DNA from: Yoonia sp. I 8.24
GTDB taxonomy: Bacteria > Pseudomonadota > Alphaproteobacteria > Rhodobacterales > Rhodobacteraceae
NCBI RefSeq assembly: GCF_022096995.1
Contig: NZ_JACXGQ010000002.1
Coordinates: 124,001-188,000 of the forward strand
Length of the DNA stretch: 64,000 nucleotides
Direction of reading: 5' to 3'
A model generated the notes under the pieces. It searched no databases and had not been told where the DNA came from. It was given only the letters and a program-made list of their open reading frames with translations. Below, piece after piece: positions 36,002-45,910 of this stretch (the stretch's first letter is position 1; each line of letters opens with the position of its first letter). The position numbers were made by a program, and so were the translations under genes.

Positions 36002-37408
36002 ATGTCCCCCAAAACGCTCTATGATAAAATCTGGGATGCGCATGTCGCACACGAAGCTGACGACGGCACATGCTTGCTTTATATTGACCGCCACTTGGTT
36101 CACGAAGTGACCAGCCCGCAGGCCTTTGAAGGCTTGCGCATGGCTGGCCGCACAGTACGTGCGCCAGAAAAGACGATCGCGGTGCCTGATCACAACGTGC
36201 CGACCACGCTGGACCGTGCGAATGCGGCCACAATGACCGAAGACAGCCGTATTCAGGTTGCCGCACTTGATACAAACGCCAAAGAGTTTGGCCTGCACTA
36301 TTACCCTGTGTCCGATGTCCGTCAGGGCGTTGTGCACATTGTTGGCCCCGAACAGGGGTGGACCTTGCCGGGCATGACGGTCGTTTGTGGGGACAGCCAC
36401 ACGGCGACCCACGGTGCATTTGGGTCATTGGCACATGGGATCGGGACATCTGAAGTAGAACATGTTCTGGCCACGCAAACGCTGATCCAGAAAAAGTCCA
36501 AAAACATGAAGGTTGAAATCACCGGCAAACTTGCGCCCGGTGTGACCGCCAAAGACATCACCATGGCCGTGATCGGCGAAACGGGCACCGCTGGCGGAAC
36601 TGGCTACGTGATTGAGTATTGCGGTGAAGCCATCCAAAGCCTGTCGATGGAAGGTCGGATGACGGTCTGTAACATGGCCATCGAAGGCGGCGCACGCGCG
36701 GGCCTGATCGCACCTGATGAGACCACATACGCCTACTGCAAGGGCCGCCCACATGCGCCAAAAGGTGCGGATTGGGACGCGGCGTTGGAATATTGGAAAA
36801 CGCTTTACACTGACGAAGGCGCCCATTTCGATAAAGTCCTGACCATCCGAGGCGAAGATATCGCACCACTGGTCACTTGGGGCACCTCGCCCGAAGATGT
36901 TTTGCCGATCACCGATGTGGTCCCTGATCCAAGCAGCTTTGAAGGCGGCAAAGCCGGGGCTGTGCAGCGTTCAATCGACTATATGGGCCTAGAAGTTGGT
37001 CAAAAACTGTCCGACATCAAAATCGACACCGTGTTTATTGGCTCTTGCACCAACGGCCGGATCGAAGATTTCCGCGCCGCGGCCGCTGTGCTGAAAGGCA
37101 AAAAGATCAAAGAGGGGATGCGCGCAATGGTCGTACCCGGCTCTGGTCTGGTGCGCGCGCAAGCCGAACAAGAAGGCATCGCGCAAATCTTTATCGACGC
37201 GGGATTTGAATGGCGGCTTGCGGGCTGTTCCATGTGCCTTGCGATGAACCCTGACCAATTGGCACCCGGCGAACGCTGTGCATCGACATCCAATCGTAAC
37301 TTTGAAGGCCGCCAAGGCTACCAGGGGCGCACACACCTGATGTCACCTGCAATGGCCGCAGCCGCTGCAATCACTGGTCACCTGACCGATATTCGGGAGA
37401 TGAACTAA
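36002..37408 (+). CDS. leuC: 3-isopropylmalate dehydratase, large subunit
   Basis: LeuC carries the [4Fe-4S] cluster for isomerising 2-isopropylmalate in leucine synthesis. The three cluster cysteines are Cys349 in SCTNGR and Cys409/Cys412 in CSMC. The 468-residue length is normal from the ATG at 36002, which has GGGAGAGGA just before it. The stop overlaps the leuD start by 1 bp (TAATG), so subunit synthesis is coupled. Confidence 0.96.
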   Translation: MSPKTLYDKIWDAHVAHEADDGTCLLYIDRHLVHEVTSPQAFEGLRMAGRTVRAPEKTIAVPDHNVPTTLDRANAATMTEDSRIQVAALDTNAKEFGLHYYPVSDVRQGVVHIVGPEQGWTLPGMTVVCGDSHTATHGAFGSLAHGIGTSEVEHVLATQTLIQKKSKNMKVEITGKLAPGVTAKDITMAVIGETGTAGGTGYVIEYCGEAIQSLSMEGRMTVCNMAIEGGARAGLIAPDETTYAYCKGRPHAPKGADWDAALEYWKTLYTDEGAHFDKVLTIRGEDIAPLVTWGTSPEDVLPITDVVPDPSSFEGGKAGAVQRSIDYMGLEVGQKLSDIKIDTVFIGSCTNGRIEDFRAAAAVLKGKKIKEGMRAMVVPGSGLVRAQAEQEGIAQIFIDAGFEWRLAGCSMCLAMNPDQLAPGERCASTSNRNFEGRQGYQGRTHLMSPAMAAAAAITGHLTDIREMN

Positions 37409-38013
37409 TGGAAAAATTCACCACACTGAGCGGCATCGCCGCGCCGCTGCCATTGGTCAACATCGACACGGATATGATTATTCCAAAGCAGTTTTTGAAA
37501 ACCATCAAACGCTCGGGCCTTGGCGCGAACCTGTTTGACGAAATGCGCTTTGACCGTGACGGCACTGAAATCGCTGATTTTGTGCTCAACAAGCCGCAGT
37601 ATCGTGACGCGCAAATTCTGGTTGCGGGCGATAACTTTGGCTGCGGGTCATCGCGCGAACACGCGCCTTGGGCGATCGCAGATTTCGGGATCACTTGTGT
37701 GATCTCAACATCATTCGCGGACATCTTCTATAACAACTGCTTCAAAAACGGCATCTTGCCAATTGCACTGCCACAAGAGCAGGTTGATGTGTTGATGAAA
37801 GACGCCGAAAAGGGATCGAACGCGCGGATCGAAGTCGATCTCGAAGCCCAAACCATCACGTCATCAGATGGCGATGTGTTTACCTTTGAAGTTGATGCAT
37901 TCAAGAAACACTGCCTGCTCAACGGTCTTGATGACATCGGGTTGTCGCTTGAAAAAGTGGCCGCGATTGACAGCTTTGAAGCCAAAGCAGCCGCAGAGCG
38001 CCCTTGGGTGTGA
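37408..38013 (+). CDS. leuD: 3-isopropylmalate dehydratase, small subunit
   Basis: A 201-residue partner of LeuC that provides the swivelling substrate-binding domain. Family motifs include [20 protein letters not shown] near the N-terminus and [16 protein letters not shown] (about 74-89). It overlaps leuC by 1 bp and is followed by a strong terminator. Confidence 0.96.
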   Translation: MEKFTTLSGIAAPLPLVNIDTDMIIPKQFLKTIKRSGLGANLFDEMRFDRDGTEIADFVLNKPQYRDAQILVAGDNFGCGSSREHAPWAIADFGITCVISTSFADIFYNNCFKNGILPIALPQEQVDVLMKDAEKGSNARIEVDLEAQTITSSDGDVFTFEVDAFKKHCLLNGLDDIGLSLEKVAAIDSFEAKAAAERPWV

Positions 38014-38032
38014 CCCGCTTTTAGATGTTTTG

Positions 38033-38063
38033 AAAAAGGCCGCGAAGCATCGCGGCCTTTTTC
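38033..38063. terminator. Terminator of leuCD
   Basis: AAAAAGGCCGCG, a 6-nt loop and CGCGGCCTTTTT give a perfect 12-bp stem with a T-run, starting 20 bp after the leuD stop. Confidence 0.92.
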
Positions 38064-38277
38064 TATTTTAGAGACAATGTATGAATTTCATTGCATAATT
38101 TCTCAAATTCGTGACACTTCGTGGATAATGTGGTTTTTAGGGGCTTCTTACATGAATGCCCATTGGGACTGAGGCTTTAAAAAATATCCGCATGTACTTC
38201 GGATAGATACTATGTTGAAGTTGCATAATAAAATGCAATCTGCGTACAATACGTAGCGAGATTTAGTCGCTAGATCT

Positions 38278-39132
38278 ATGAGGGGATTGATCAGCGTGTT
38301 TACCCGCCTATCAGGTGCAATCATACGTGCCTTTATGGTCGTGATACTTGTCGTGATGCCCGCGCTTCTGTTGCCGCGCGACGCGCAGGACAATCTTCAA
38401 ATCGTTGTGCTTTTTGCTATTTTCGCTGCAATCTTTACGATCGCTGAATATAGTTCTGCCAGTCCTAGTATCATTGAATTTCGCGAAGCACCGCCATTCA
38501 ATCGCGTGCGTTTCACAACCCTATTTGCAACAGTTCTGTGCCTGTCGATGGTGTTTCGGGGTTATGTCAGTCCCTCGGGGGTCACTGAGCTTTTTCAGCA
38601 GGCGGGGGCCGGCATCGGTGCTGCGGCTGATTTTCCTTATTCGCCTGTGCGGCTCATGGTTTTGATGTTGCCGGAAGATACATCTGCACAGATGGTGGCG
38701 CGTGTGCGCGACGGGGCGGGGCTGAGCTATATGATTTCAGCCTTTGCTATCATTTGGTTTGTGATCGTTTTAAGGTTGCAACAATGGCCGCGCCGCGAGG
38801 GGCCATTTAATGTTTGGGTGAATTTACCAACCTTCAATTCTGCGGGCGGTGATGTTGTCGAACGGCTGGAGCGTGACGGTCGCATTAACGTTATATTAGG
38901 GTTCTTGTTGCCATTCTTGGTCCCGGCTGTGCTCAAACTCTTTGCGAGCTTTGGCACGCCCGTTCGTTTGGATGATACGCATACGCTGCTTTGGATGGTT
39001 GCCGCATGGGCCTTTTTGCCTGCAAGTATTTTGATGCGCGGCGTCGCACTCAGCCGTGTCGCGCAAATGATCCGTATGCAACGACACGCGGCATCAGAAC
39101 GGGCGGCCTCATCTGGACATTATATGGGCTAA
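38278..39132 (+). CDS. Multi-pass membrane protein of unknown function
   Basis: A 284-residue protein with about five or six hydrophobic segments (roughly 18-33, 40-58, 79-95, 150-168, 203-222, 235-255) separated by polar loops. No family is recognised. The 3' end overlaps the reading frame of the next, exported nuclease-like gene if that gene starts at its first ATG, so the two may be coupled. Upstream AT-rich sequence (38064-38277) is a likely promoter region but has no identified site. Confidence 0.65.
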   Translation: MRGLISVFTRLSGAIIRAFMVVILVVMPALLLPRDAQDNLQIVVLFAIFAAIFTIAEYSSASPSIIEFREAPPFNRVRFTTLFATVLCLSMVFRGYVSPSGVTELFQQAGAGIGAAADFPYSPVRLMVLMLPEDTSAQMVARVRDGAGLSYMISAFAIIWFVIVLRLQQWPRREGPFNVWVNLPTFNSAGGDVVERLERDGRINVILGFLLPFLVPAVLKLFASFGTPVRLDDTHTLLWMVAAWAFLPASILMRGVALSRVAQMIRMQRHAASERAASSGHYMG

Positions 39133-40106
39133 TTCTGATTGGTTCGCCCCAGGCGAGCCTTGCGGAATCGTTCCGCATAGCGACATATGCGGCCCCGCTA
39201 AGCCGCGCGGGTCCCGGTCTATTGTTGCGTGACATCCAAAAAGGCGAAGCCCCGCAAATCGCGGCAATTGCGCAGGTGATCACTGACATCGATCCTGACG
39301 TGCTTGTGCTGACCGATATTGACTACGACCGTGACGGTCTTGCGCTCGCGGCTTTTGCAGGCTTGTTGGGGGCTGATTTTGCATATCAATTTGCGGGCCC
39401 CTCAAATGCTGGCATGCCGACAGGACAGGATCTTGATGGGAACAATCGTTTGGGCGAGGCGCGCGACGCGCAAGGATACGGTACGTTTTCTGGCGACGGC
39501 GGAATCGCAATCTTGTCGCAATTTCCGCTCGGGGACGTGACGGATTTATCAGATATTCTATGGCGCGACGTGCCCGGCGCGACATTGCCGCCCATGCCTA
39601 CAGAAGTTGCAGCGGTTCAGCGGCTTTCGTCAACCAGCCATTGGATTGTGCCAGTCATTTTGGCCGACGGCCCTGTGCATGTATTGGCTTTCGCGGCGAC
39701 GCCCCCGGTCTTTGATGGCCCCGAGGATCGCAATGGGCTGCGTAATCGGGACGAGCTGCGCCTGTGGTCGCAGGTCTTGGACGGGGTTTACGGCCCGCCG
39801 CCCAACAGCTTTGTGATCGCGGGCAACGCCAACCTTGACCCGTTTGCGGGCGAAGGAATGCGGCCCGCGATGGTCGCATTTTTGGCCGATCCGCGGCTGC
39901 AAGACCCCTTGCCTGGAATCGCCACCGCCGCTTGGTCTGATCGGCCCGCTTTGGGGGCGCTGCGGGTCAGTTATGTGCTGCCCTCGCAAGATTGGAGACT
40001 GGTTGACGCAGGGGTTGCCATGCCTGCGCCTGATGACCCATCACTGCTGGACCGGAACTTGGGTGCGGGCCCTCATTGGCTCGTCTGGGTAGATATCGCG
40101 CGGTAA
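39006..40106 (+). CDS. Exported endonuclease/exonuclease/phosphatase-family protein
   Basis: The protein has the EEP fold: QVITDIDPDVLVLTDIDYDRDG early on, where other members have a Glu, ILSQFPLGD in the middle, and FVIAGNANLDP near residue 275. NAN replaces the usual GDxN, so activity is not certain. A signal-peptide-like segment (LIWTLYGLILIGSPQASLAES) appears about 40 residues after the listed start. No ATG, GTG or TTG lies just before that segment, so the true start is unclear: 38991 and 39006 overlap the upstream gene by over 120 bp. A non-standard start is possible. The 3' end overlaps the convergent reductase gene by 66 bp. Confidence 0.7.
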   Translation: MGLFACKYFDARRRTQPCRANDPYATTRGIRTGGLIWTLYGLILIGSPQASLAESFRIATYAAPLSRAGPGLLLRDIQKGEAPQIAAIAQVITDIDPDVLVLTDIDYDRDGLALAAFAGLLGADFAYQFAGPSNAGMPTGQDLDGNNRLGEARDAQGYGTFSGDGGIAILSQFPLGDVTDLSDILWRDVPGATLPPMPTEVAAVQRLSSTSHWIVPVILADGPVHVLAFAATPPVFDGPEDRNGLRNRDELRLWSQVLDGVYGPPPNSFVIAGNANLDPFAGEGMRPAMVAFLADPRLQDPLPGIATAAWSDRPALGALRVSYVLPSQDWRLVDAGVAMPAPDDPSLLDRNLGAGPHWLVWVDIAR

Positions 40107-40952
40107 GCCCGCATACATGACAGTTGCAATATCCGTGGCCCTGAAATCCGGCAAAATTCTGTTGAACTTCGTCGCCGAAACTTGATGGGGCATGGCGTAG
40201 AGATAACGCATTTCTTTCATTTCGCGCGCAAGCTCCCAAACGGGTGACAATAGTCGCATCACCCACCACGGAAATGTAGTCAGTTTAAAGGATCGACCAA
40301 CGTGAGTGTCGAGCGCGTCCTTTAACTGATCGTTTGTGAACGCGTGCCCGGGAAACGGGATATCTTCAAAGGTCTCCAACTGATGGCGTCGTTCGGCGAG
40401 CATGACCGCCGCGCGGGCCCAATCAGGTGTGTAGCAATAGGCTTGCAACGTTGCGGGTGGTCCCATGCTCGTCAGTTTACTTTTGCGAATGTTGCGCATG
40501 GTTGCGACACTCATGATATCACCATTGCCGTTGGGGTCGATAAAGTTTCCAGCGCGTAGCATGATCGTTTGCACGCCAGATTCAGCATATGTTTTTTCCA
40601 TTGCGACCCTAATTTCACCTTTGCGCGTGTTTGGGCGGTGTGGGGTGTTTTCATCAAGCGTGCCAGGATTATCGCCAAAGTTATAGAGATTGGCCGGAAC
40701 AATCACCGTTGCCCCGCTGGCCTTTGCGGCTGTGATAACCTGCGCAGTTATCTGAGGGATGAGCTGTGACCAGTTGTGATAGTTGGGCGGGTTCAACCCG
40801 TTGACAATGACGTCCGCGCCCATAGCAGCACGGGTCATATCATCAGTTTTTCGGTCGAATTGGCGGACAATCCACCCTGCGTTTTCGAAAGTTGTGGTCG
40901 CGTGGCGGCCGATTTTACCGTTGCCACCAAGAATGAGTACGGTCTGTGTCAT
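40041..40952 (-). CDS. NAD(P)-binding epimerase/dehydratase-like protein
   Basis: A 303-residue atypical short-chain dehydrogenase with the nucleotide-binding motif LGGNGKIGRHA (about 8-18). The sequence NLYNFGDNPGTLDENTPHRP and the NAD-epimerase pattern fit the extended SDR/NmrA-like group, with unknown substrate. It is divergent from the LysR gene at 41042, and an inverted repeat lies between them, so it is probably that regulator's target. Confidence 0.8.
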   Translation of the reverse strand: MTQTVLILGGNGKIGRHATTTFENAGWIVRQFDRKTDDMTRAAMGADVIVNGLNPPNYHNWSQLIPQITAQVITAAKASGATVIVPANLYNFGDNPGTLDENTPHRPNTRKGEIRVAMEKTYAESGVQTIMLRAGNFIDPNGNGDIMSVATMRNIRKSKLTSMGPPATLQAYCYTPDWARAAVMLAERRHQLETFEDIPFPGHAFTNDQLKDALDTHVGRSFKLTTFPWWVMRLLSPVWELAREMKEMRYLYAMPHQVSATKFNRILPDFRATDIATVMYAGLPRDIYPDEPMRARTQVPVQQ

Positions 40953-41041
40953 CTATCTCTCCTGATTTGGATAACGCGAAAATACCCATTCATTGATGAA
41001 AATGAATTGTCTAATTATTGTTATTATGTATTCAATAATGA
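40953..41041. promoter_or_regulatory. Divergent promoter/operator of the SDR-LysR pair
   Basis: The 89-bp AT-rich gap contains ATTCATT, 6 nt and AATGAAT at 40988-41007, a perfect inverted repeat of LysR type. A second ATTC...GAAT palindrome at 41031-41044 overlaps the LysR start codon. This arrangement suits control of the reductase gene and autoregulation. Confidence 0.6.
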
Positions 41042-41938
41042 ATGGATAAACCGATTGAAAATCTAGATTGGTCTTTGGTGCAGGCGTTTTTGGCGGTTGC
41101 CGAAACCGGGAGCCTGTCTTCGGCGGCGCGTACAGTAGGAGCAAGCCAACCGACATTGGGCAGGCAAATCAAAACCCTTGAGGCACAGCTAGGTGCGGAT
41201 TTATTTCACCGCCAACCGCGGGGATTTTCATTGACACGCACCGGGGCCGATTTGGTCGCGCCAGCACGGGCCATGCGCGCGGCGGTGCAACAGATTGGGC
41301 TTACTGCGGCGGGGCAGCAGGCCCGCTTGGCTGGCACGGTGCGTATTTCTGCAAGTGTGGCGGTTGCAGCAGACCATCTTCCAAAAATTGTCGCGCACAT
41401 CCGCAAGCAAGAGCCAGAAATCGAGATTGAGATTGCCCCAACGGATGATAGTCATAATCTGCTCTTCCGCGAGGCCGATATTGCAATTCGTATGTATCGC
41501 CCCACGCAGCTTGACTTGGTGACCAAGCATTTGGGTGACCTGGAATTGCGGATGTTCGCCGCGAAGACGTATATACAAACACATGGGCAACCGCGCAGCG
41601 TGAATGACGTCCGCGATCATCACTTTGTTGGCTATGACCATGATGATAGAATTATTGCCGGGTTTCGCGCAGCGGGGGTCGAGGTGGGTCGCCATTTCTT
41701 TAAAACGCGCTGTGATCATCATGCGATCTATTGGGCGCTTGTAAAGGCGGGATGCGGGATCGGATTTGCGCAGGCGGCCATTGGGGATCGGGATCCAGCG
41801 GTCGCGGCGATAGACGTCGGCTTTCCGCTACCCAAGTTGCCAGTATGGCTAACTGCCCATGCAGTGATGCGTCAGACCCCGCGGATAAGACGCGTTTGGG
41901 ATCTGTTAGAACAAGGCTTGCGGCCCTTGGTATCTTGA
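41042..41938 (+). CDS. LysR-family transcriptional regulator
   Basis: A 298-residue regulator. The N-terminal winged helix-turn-helix (AVAETGSLSSAARTVGASQP, about 18-37) is followed by the linker helix and an effector-binding domain of about 200 residues (from about 90). It is transcribed divergently from the SDR gene, with palindromes in the gap. A small-molecule signal related to that reductase is inferred. leuB follows 57 bp downstream, but with its own ribosome site. Confidence 0.88.
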   Translation: MDKPIENLDWSLVQAFLAVAETGSLSSAARTVGASQPTLGRQIKTLEAQLGADLFHRQPRGFSLTRTGADLVAPARAMRAAVQQIGLTAAGQQARLAGTVRISASVAVAADHLPKIVAHIRKQEPEIEIEIAPTDDSHNLLFREADIAIRMYRPTQLDLVTKHLGDLELRMFAAKTYIQTHGQPRSVNDVRDHHFVGYDHDDRIIAGFRAAGVEVGRHFFKTRCDHHAIYWALVKAGCGIGFAQAAIGDRDPAVAAIDVGFPLPKLPVWLTAHAVMRQTPRIRRVWDLLEQGLRPLVS

Positions 41939-41995
41939 ACATTTGGTATGGGCAGGCTAGGCCTCGTGCAACTTATGCAACCAAGGACCAGACAT

Positions 41996-43099
41996 ATGGC
42001 AAACCCCTCCCTTTTGATCCTCGCCGGTGACGGCATCGGCCCCGAAGTTATGGACGAGGTGAAGCGCGTCATCGGCTGGTTCGGTGACAAACGCGGCGTG
42101 ACGTTTGACGTGTCCGAGGACCTTGTCGGCGGCGCAGCCTATGACAAACATGGCGTGCCGCTGCACGACGACACAATGGCCAAAGCGCAAGAAGTTGACG
42201 CCGTTCTTTTGGGCGCCGTGGGCGGCCCGAAATACGACGATCTTGATTTCAGCGTAAAGCCAGAACGCGGCCTGCTGCGCCTGCGCAAAGAAATGGACCT
42301 TTTTGCGAACCTGCGCCCGGCGCAGTGCTTTGACGCGCTTGCTGATTTTTCTTCGCTGAAGCCTGAGTTGGTTTCGGGTCTGGATATCATGATTGTGCGC
42401 GAATTGACCTCTGGCGTTTACTTTGGTGAACCCCGTGGCATCCATATGGAAGACAATTTGCGTGTGGGCATCAACACACAGCGCTACACCGAAGCCGAGA
42501 TTGAACGCGGCGCGCGTGCGGCGTTTGAACTGGCCATGAAGCGCGATAAACGTTTGTGTTCGATGGAAAAAGCCAACGTGATGGAATCGGGTATTTTGTG
42601 GCGCGATGTCGTGACCGAAGTACATGCCGATTTCCCCGAAGTTGAGCTGTCTCACATGTACGCTGACAACGGCGCCATGCAGCTGGTGCGCGCACCTAAA
42701 CAGTTCGACGTGATCTACACCGACAACCTGTTTGGCGATATTTTGTCAGATTGCGCGGCGATGTTGACCGGCTCGCTTGGCATGTTGCCATCTGCTTCCT
42801 TGGGTGTGCCAATGGCAAACGGGCGCCCAAAAGCGATGTATGAACCGGTCCACGGGTCTGCGCCTGACATCACGGGCCAAGGCAAAGCGAACCCGATTGC
42901 TTGCATTTTGTCCTTTGCCATGGCGCTGCGCTATTCCTTTGACATGGGCGCAGAGGCGGATCGCCTTGAAGCGGCGATCGAAACCGTCTTGGCGAATGGT
43001 GCCCGCACAGGCGATCTAATGGGGCCAGAAGGCGGCACGCCGCTTTCGACCACTGAAATGGGCGATGTGATCTTGGAAGCGCTCGACGCGTCACTGTAA
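41996..43099 (+). CDS. leuB: 3-isopropylmalate dehydrogenase
   Basis: LeuB oxidises and decarboxylates 3-isopropylmalate to the leucine precursor. The 367-residue length is normal from the ATG at 41996 (AAGGA at 41982). Motifs include [10 protein letters not shown] at the N-terminus, the substrate arginines in [11 protein letters not shown], and [19 protein letters not shown] near residue 281, where the NAD site lies. An earlier in-frame start at 41948 adds unlike sequence. It is separated from leuCD by four other genes. Confidence 0.96.
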   Translation: MANPSLLILAGDGIGPEVMDEVKRVIGWFGDKRGVTFDVSEDLVGGAAYDKHGVPLHDDTMAKAQEVDAVLLGAVGGPKYDDLDFSVKPERGLLRLRKEMDLFANLRPAQCFDALADFSSLKPELVSGLDIMIVRELTSGVYFGEPRGIHMEDNLRVGINTQRYTEAEIERGARAAFELAMKRDKRLCSMEKANVMESGILWRDVVTEVHADFPEVELSHMYADNGAMQLVRAPKQFDVIYTDNLFGDILSDCAAMLTGSLGMLPSASLGVPMANGRPKAMYEPVHGSAPDITGQGKANPIACILSFAMALRYSFDMGAEADRLEAAIETVLANGARTGDLMGPEGGTPLSTTEMGDVILEALDASL

Positions 43100-43143
43100 T
43101 GCACGGCACATAGCCCAAAGCCCACGCGGGTTTGGAGAGGCGT

Positions 43144-43207
43144 TTGCCCGTCCCCGTCGATTGATGCCCATATGGGCTGATCTTGACAGGGGCGGGCAAT
43201 TTCTTTT
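43144..43207 (+). terminator. Composite terminator of leuB
   Basis: An outer stem (TTGCCCGTCCCC with GGGGCGGGCAA, one bulge) encloses an inner GCCCATATGGGC palindrome at 43166-43177. TTTCTTTTT follows. Confidence 0.75.
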
Positions 43208-43240
43208 TGTCTGTGCCAAGCAATGCCGGAAAGGGCCGCG

Positions 43241-44215
43241 ATGTCACCCAATGTCAAAGGCGCAATTTTTGCGCTGATCGCCTTTGCGGTCTTCGCGACG
43301 CATGATGTGATCATCAAAGTGCTTGGTGCGACCTATGCACCGTTCCAAATCGTATTCTTTAGTGTCTTGCTCAGCTTTCCGCTGGCCACTGTGATGCTGA
43401 TGCGTGACACCACGCCTGGGACATTGCTGCCAGTACACCCGTGGTGGATGGCGTTACGGACGGGGGCGGCAACAGTGACGGGAGTCTGCGCATTCTATGC
43501 GTTTTCGGTCCTACCTTTGGCGCAGGTCTATGCGATTCTATTCGCGACCCCGCTTTTGATCACCTTGCTTGCCATCCCTGTCCTTGGTGAAACGGTTAGG
43601 CTGCGGCGTTGGTTGGCTGTATTATTTGGTTTGGCGGGGGTCATGGTGGTCTTGCGCCCCGGTCAGACGGACTTGACACTTGGGCATCTCGCTGCGCTGG
43701 TTTCTGCAGTGGGGGGTGCTGTAGCTTCAATTATCGTGCGTAAAATCGGGTCAGAGGAGCGCCCGATTGTGATGATGATCTACCCGATGGTTGCGAATTT
43801 TGTGTTGATGGGATGCGCCTTGCCGTTTTTCTACAAGCCGATGCCGATTGAACATCTTGGGATGCTTGGGGTGATCGCATTGTTCGCCTGGATTGCAAGT
43901 TTCTTGGTTATTTTGGCCTATCGCGCGGGTGAGGCAGCGATCATCGCGCCGATGCAGTACAGCCAAATTATTTGGGCGACGGTTTTTGGAATGCTGTTTT
44001 TCGATGAAACGCCTGATATTTATACGGGCGTCGGTGCCAGCATTATTATCGCCAGCGGGCTTTATATCGTGCTGCGCGAAAGCCGGGGGACTTCTGAAAA
44101 TACACCAGTATTGCGCAACCGTTCGCGGAGCGTGACGGGCGCTGCCCCGCGTGTCAGTCTGTTCATGCGCGCACTCGGGCAAACGCCGCCCCGACAGGGC
44201 GACGTTAAAAAATAG
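43241..44215 (+). CDS. EamA/DMT-family transporter
   Basis: A 324-residue inner-membrane protein with about ten hydrophobic segments in two EamA halves, typical of drug/metabolite exporters. The start at 43241 follows GGAAAGGG. FLVILAYRAGEAAIIAPMQYSQIIWA in the second half is characteristic. The family exports amino acids, metabolites or drugs; the substrate is not predictable here. The C-terminal tail of about 40 residues is basic and outside the membrane. It ends 2 bp before the convergent glutamate-synthase-like gene. Confidence 0.85.
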   Translation: MSPNVKGAIFALIAFAVFATHDVIIKVLGATYAPFQIVFFSVLLSFPLATVMLMRDTTPGTLLPVHPWWMALRTGAATVTGVCAFYAFSVLPLAQVYAILFATPLLITLLAIPVLGETVRLRRWLAVLFGLAGVMVVLRPGQTDLTLGHLAALVSAVGGAVASIIVRKIGSEERPIVMMIYPMVANFVLMGCALPFFYKPMPIEHLGMLGVIALFAWIASFLVILAYRAGEAAIIAPMQYSQIIWATVFGMLFFDETPDIYTGVGASIIIASGLYIVLRESRGTSENTPVLRNRSRSVTGAAPRVSLFMRALGQTPPRQGDVKK

Positions 44216-44217
44216 CC

Positions 44218-45852
44218 CTAAACGCGATCTTCGGGGGGGGCGAAACTATCTGCGCTCGCCCGCGCCCAGCGTTCCTTGTAGATGACCTCATCGCTGCTCT
44301 CATCCAGCAAGAACCCGACGGGCAGATATTTGTAAACATCGTTGGCTTCGGTCATTTGACCGTCACCGCGCCGTGTCATGAAATGGTAGGGGAGAAAATC
44401 GCAAGGGTTGCTGAGCCCAGCGGCCCCTGCCATTTCACCCAGTGCCTTAAGCGTGTTTTCATGGAAACGTGCCACACGTTTCGCCTTGTCGCCAACATTC
44501 AACGCTTGCTGGCGCAGGGGATCTTGGGTCGTGACGCCAACGGGGCAGTGGTTGGTATGACAGGCCTGTGCCTGAATGCAGCCAATCGCGAACATGTAAC
44601 CGCGTGCAGAGTTGCACCAATCTGCACCCAGCGACAAGGCGCGTGCGATGTCGAATGCGCTGACGATCTTGCCCGCCGCACCAACCTTAACATGATCGCG
44701 GATACCTGCGCCGCGCAGGGTGTTGTGCACAAACGTCAGCCCTTCGACCATTGGCATCCCGACATGGTTCGAGAACTCAAGCGGGGCGGCGCCGGTGCCG
44801 CCTTCGGTGCCGTCAACGACGATGAAATCCGGAATGATCCCGGTCTCAAGCATGGCTTTCACCATGCACATGAATTCACGGCGGTGGCCGATGCACAGCT
44901 TAAATCCAACCGGTTTGCCACCTGATCTTTCGCGTAATACGCCGATGAATTCCATCAATTCAAGCGGCGATGAAAACGCGCTATGCGCAGATGGCGACAC
45001 GCAATCTACGCCCATCGGAATGTCGCGGGCTTCGGCGATTTCAGGGGTAATCTTAGACGCGGGCAGCATCCCACCGTGACCGGGTTTTGCACCTTGGCTG
45101 AGCTTAATTTCGATCATTTTGACCTGATCGGCACTGGCCTGTTTCGCAAATTTTTCAGCGTTAAATGTGCCATCATCGTTGCGGCAGCCGAAATAGCCGG
45201 ACCCGATTTCGTAGATCAGATCACCACCGGGTTCGCGGTGGTAGCGGCTGATCCCGCCTTCGCCAGTGTCATGTGCAAATCCGCCAATTTTAGCGCCTGT
45301 ATTCAAAGCTTGAATGGCGTTGGCCGAGAGCGAGCCAAAGCTCATCGCCGAAATATTGTATAGCGAAGCGCTGTAGGGCTGTTTGCAGTCAGGACCGCCC
45401 ACCTTCACCCGAAAATCCGTATCTGAGAAGTGCACAGGCTGTACCGAATGTGTCAGCCACGAATAGCCTGCCTCATATACTTTTTCAGTGGTCCCAAATG
45501 GGCGTTTGTCTTCTGCGCCTTTGCTGCGCTGATAAACAAGCGAGCGCTGTTCGCGGCTAAAGGGCTGTTCTTCTTGATCGCCTTCGATCAGGTACTGCCG
45601 AATTTCAGGGCGGATCGATTCAAATAAGAAGCGGAGATGCCCCAGAACCGGATAATTGCGTAAGATTGAATGACGATCTTGGCGCATATCGCGGATGCCT
45701 ACGATGGTCAGTGCCCCGAACACGGCGCATAGGATAAACACCCACGAGAACCAGAACCCGATAACAAATGTGATGACCGTCAAAACAGCGACGGCTGCAA
45801 TCGTCGTATAACGCTGTAGCGCAATTATTTTCTGCACAACAAGTTCTCCCAA
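44218..45852 (-). CDS. FMN-binding glutamate-synthase-like protein (membrane-anchored)
   Basis: A 544-residue protein. Two N-terminal hydrophobic helices (about 15-53) anchor it, and the rest is the FMN-dependent synthase domain of GltB without the glutaminase or NADPH parts. The [3Fe-4S] motif C-x5-C-x4-C is at Cys425, Cys431 and Cys436. The FMN/2-oxoglutarate core includes GAKPGHGGMLPASKIT and DGTEGGTGAAPLEF. Stand-alone members are common in alphaproteobacteria and have unclear substrates. Full glutamate synthase activity is not implied. Confidence 0.88.
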   Translation of the reverse strand: MGELVVQKIIALQRYTTIAAVAVLTVITFVIGFWFSWVFILCAVFGALTIVGIRDMRQDRHSILRNYPVLGHLRFLFESIRPEIRQYLIEGDQEEQPFSREQRSLVYQRSKGAEDKRPFGTTEKVYEAGYSWLTHSVQPVHFSDTDFRVKVGGPDCKQPYSASLYNISAMSFGSLSANAIQALNTGAKIGGFAHDTGEGGISRYHREPGGDLIYEIGSGYFGCRNDDGTFNAEKFAKQASADQVKMIEIKLSQGAKPGHGGMLPASKITPEIAEARDIPMGVDCVSPSAHSAFSSPLELMEFIGVLRERSGGKPVGFKLCIGHRREFMCMVKAMLETGIIPDFIVVDGTEGGTGAAPLEFSNHVGMPMVEGLTFVHNTLRGAGIRDHVKVGAAGKIVSAFDIARALSLGADWCNSARGYMFAIGCIQAQACHTNHCPVGVTTQDPLRQQALNVGDKAKRVARFHENTLKALGEMAGAAGLSNPCDFLPYHFMTRRGDGQMTEANDVYKYLPVGFLLDESSDEVIYKERWARASADSFAPPEDRV

Positions 45853-45910
45853 TACTCACAAGAATACTTAGGTCGCAAAACTTGATTACGAAAGCGTTTC
45901 TTTGTGAAAT

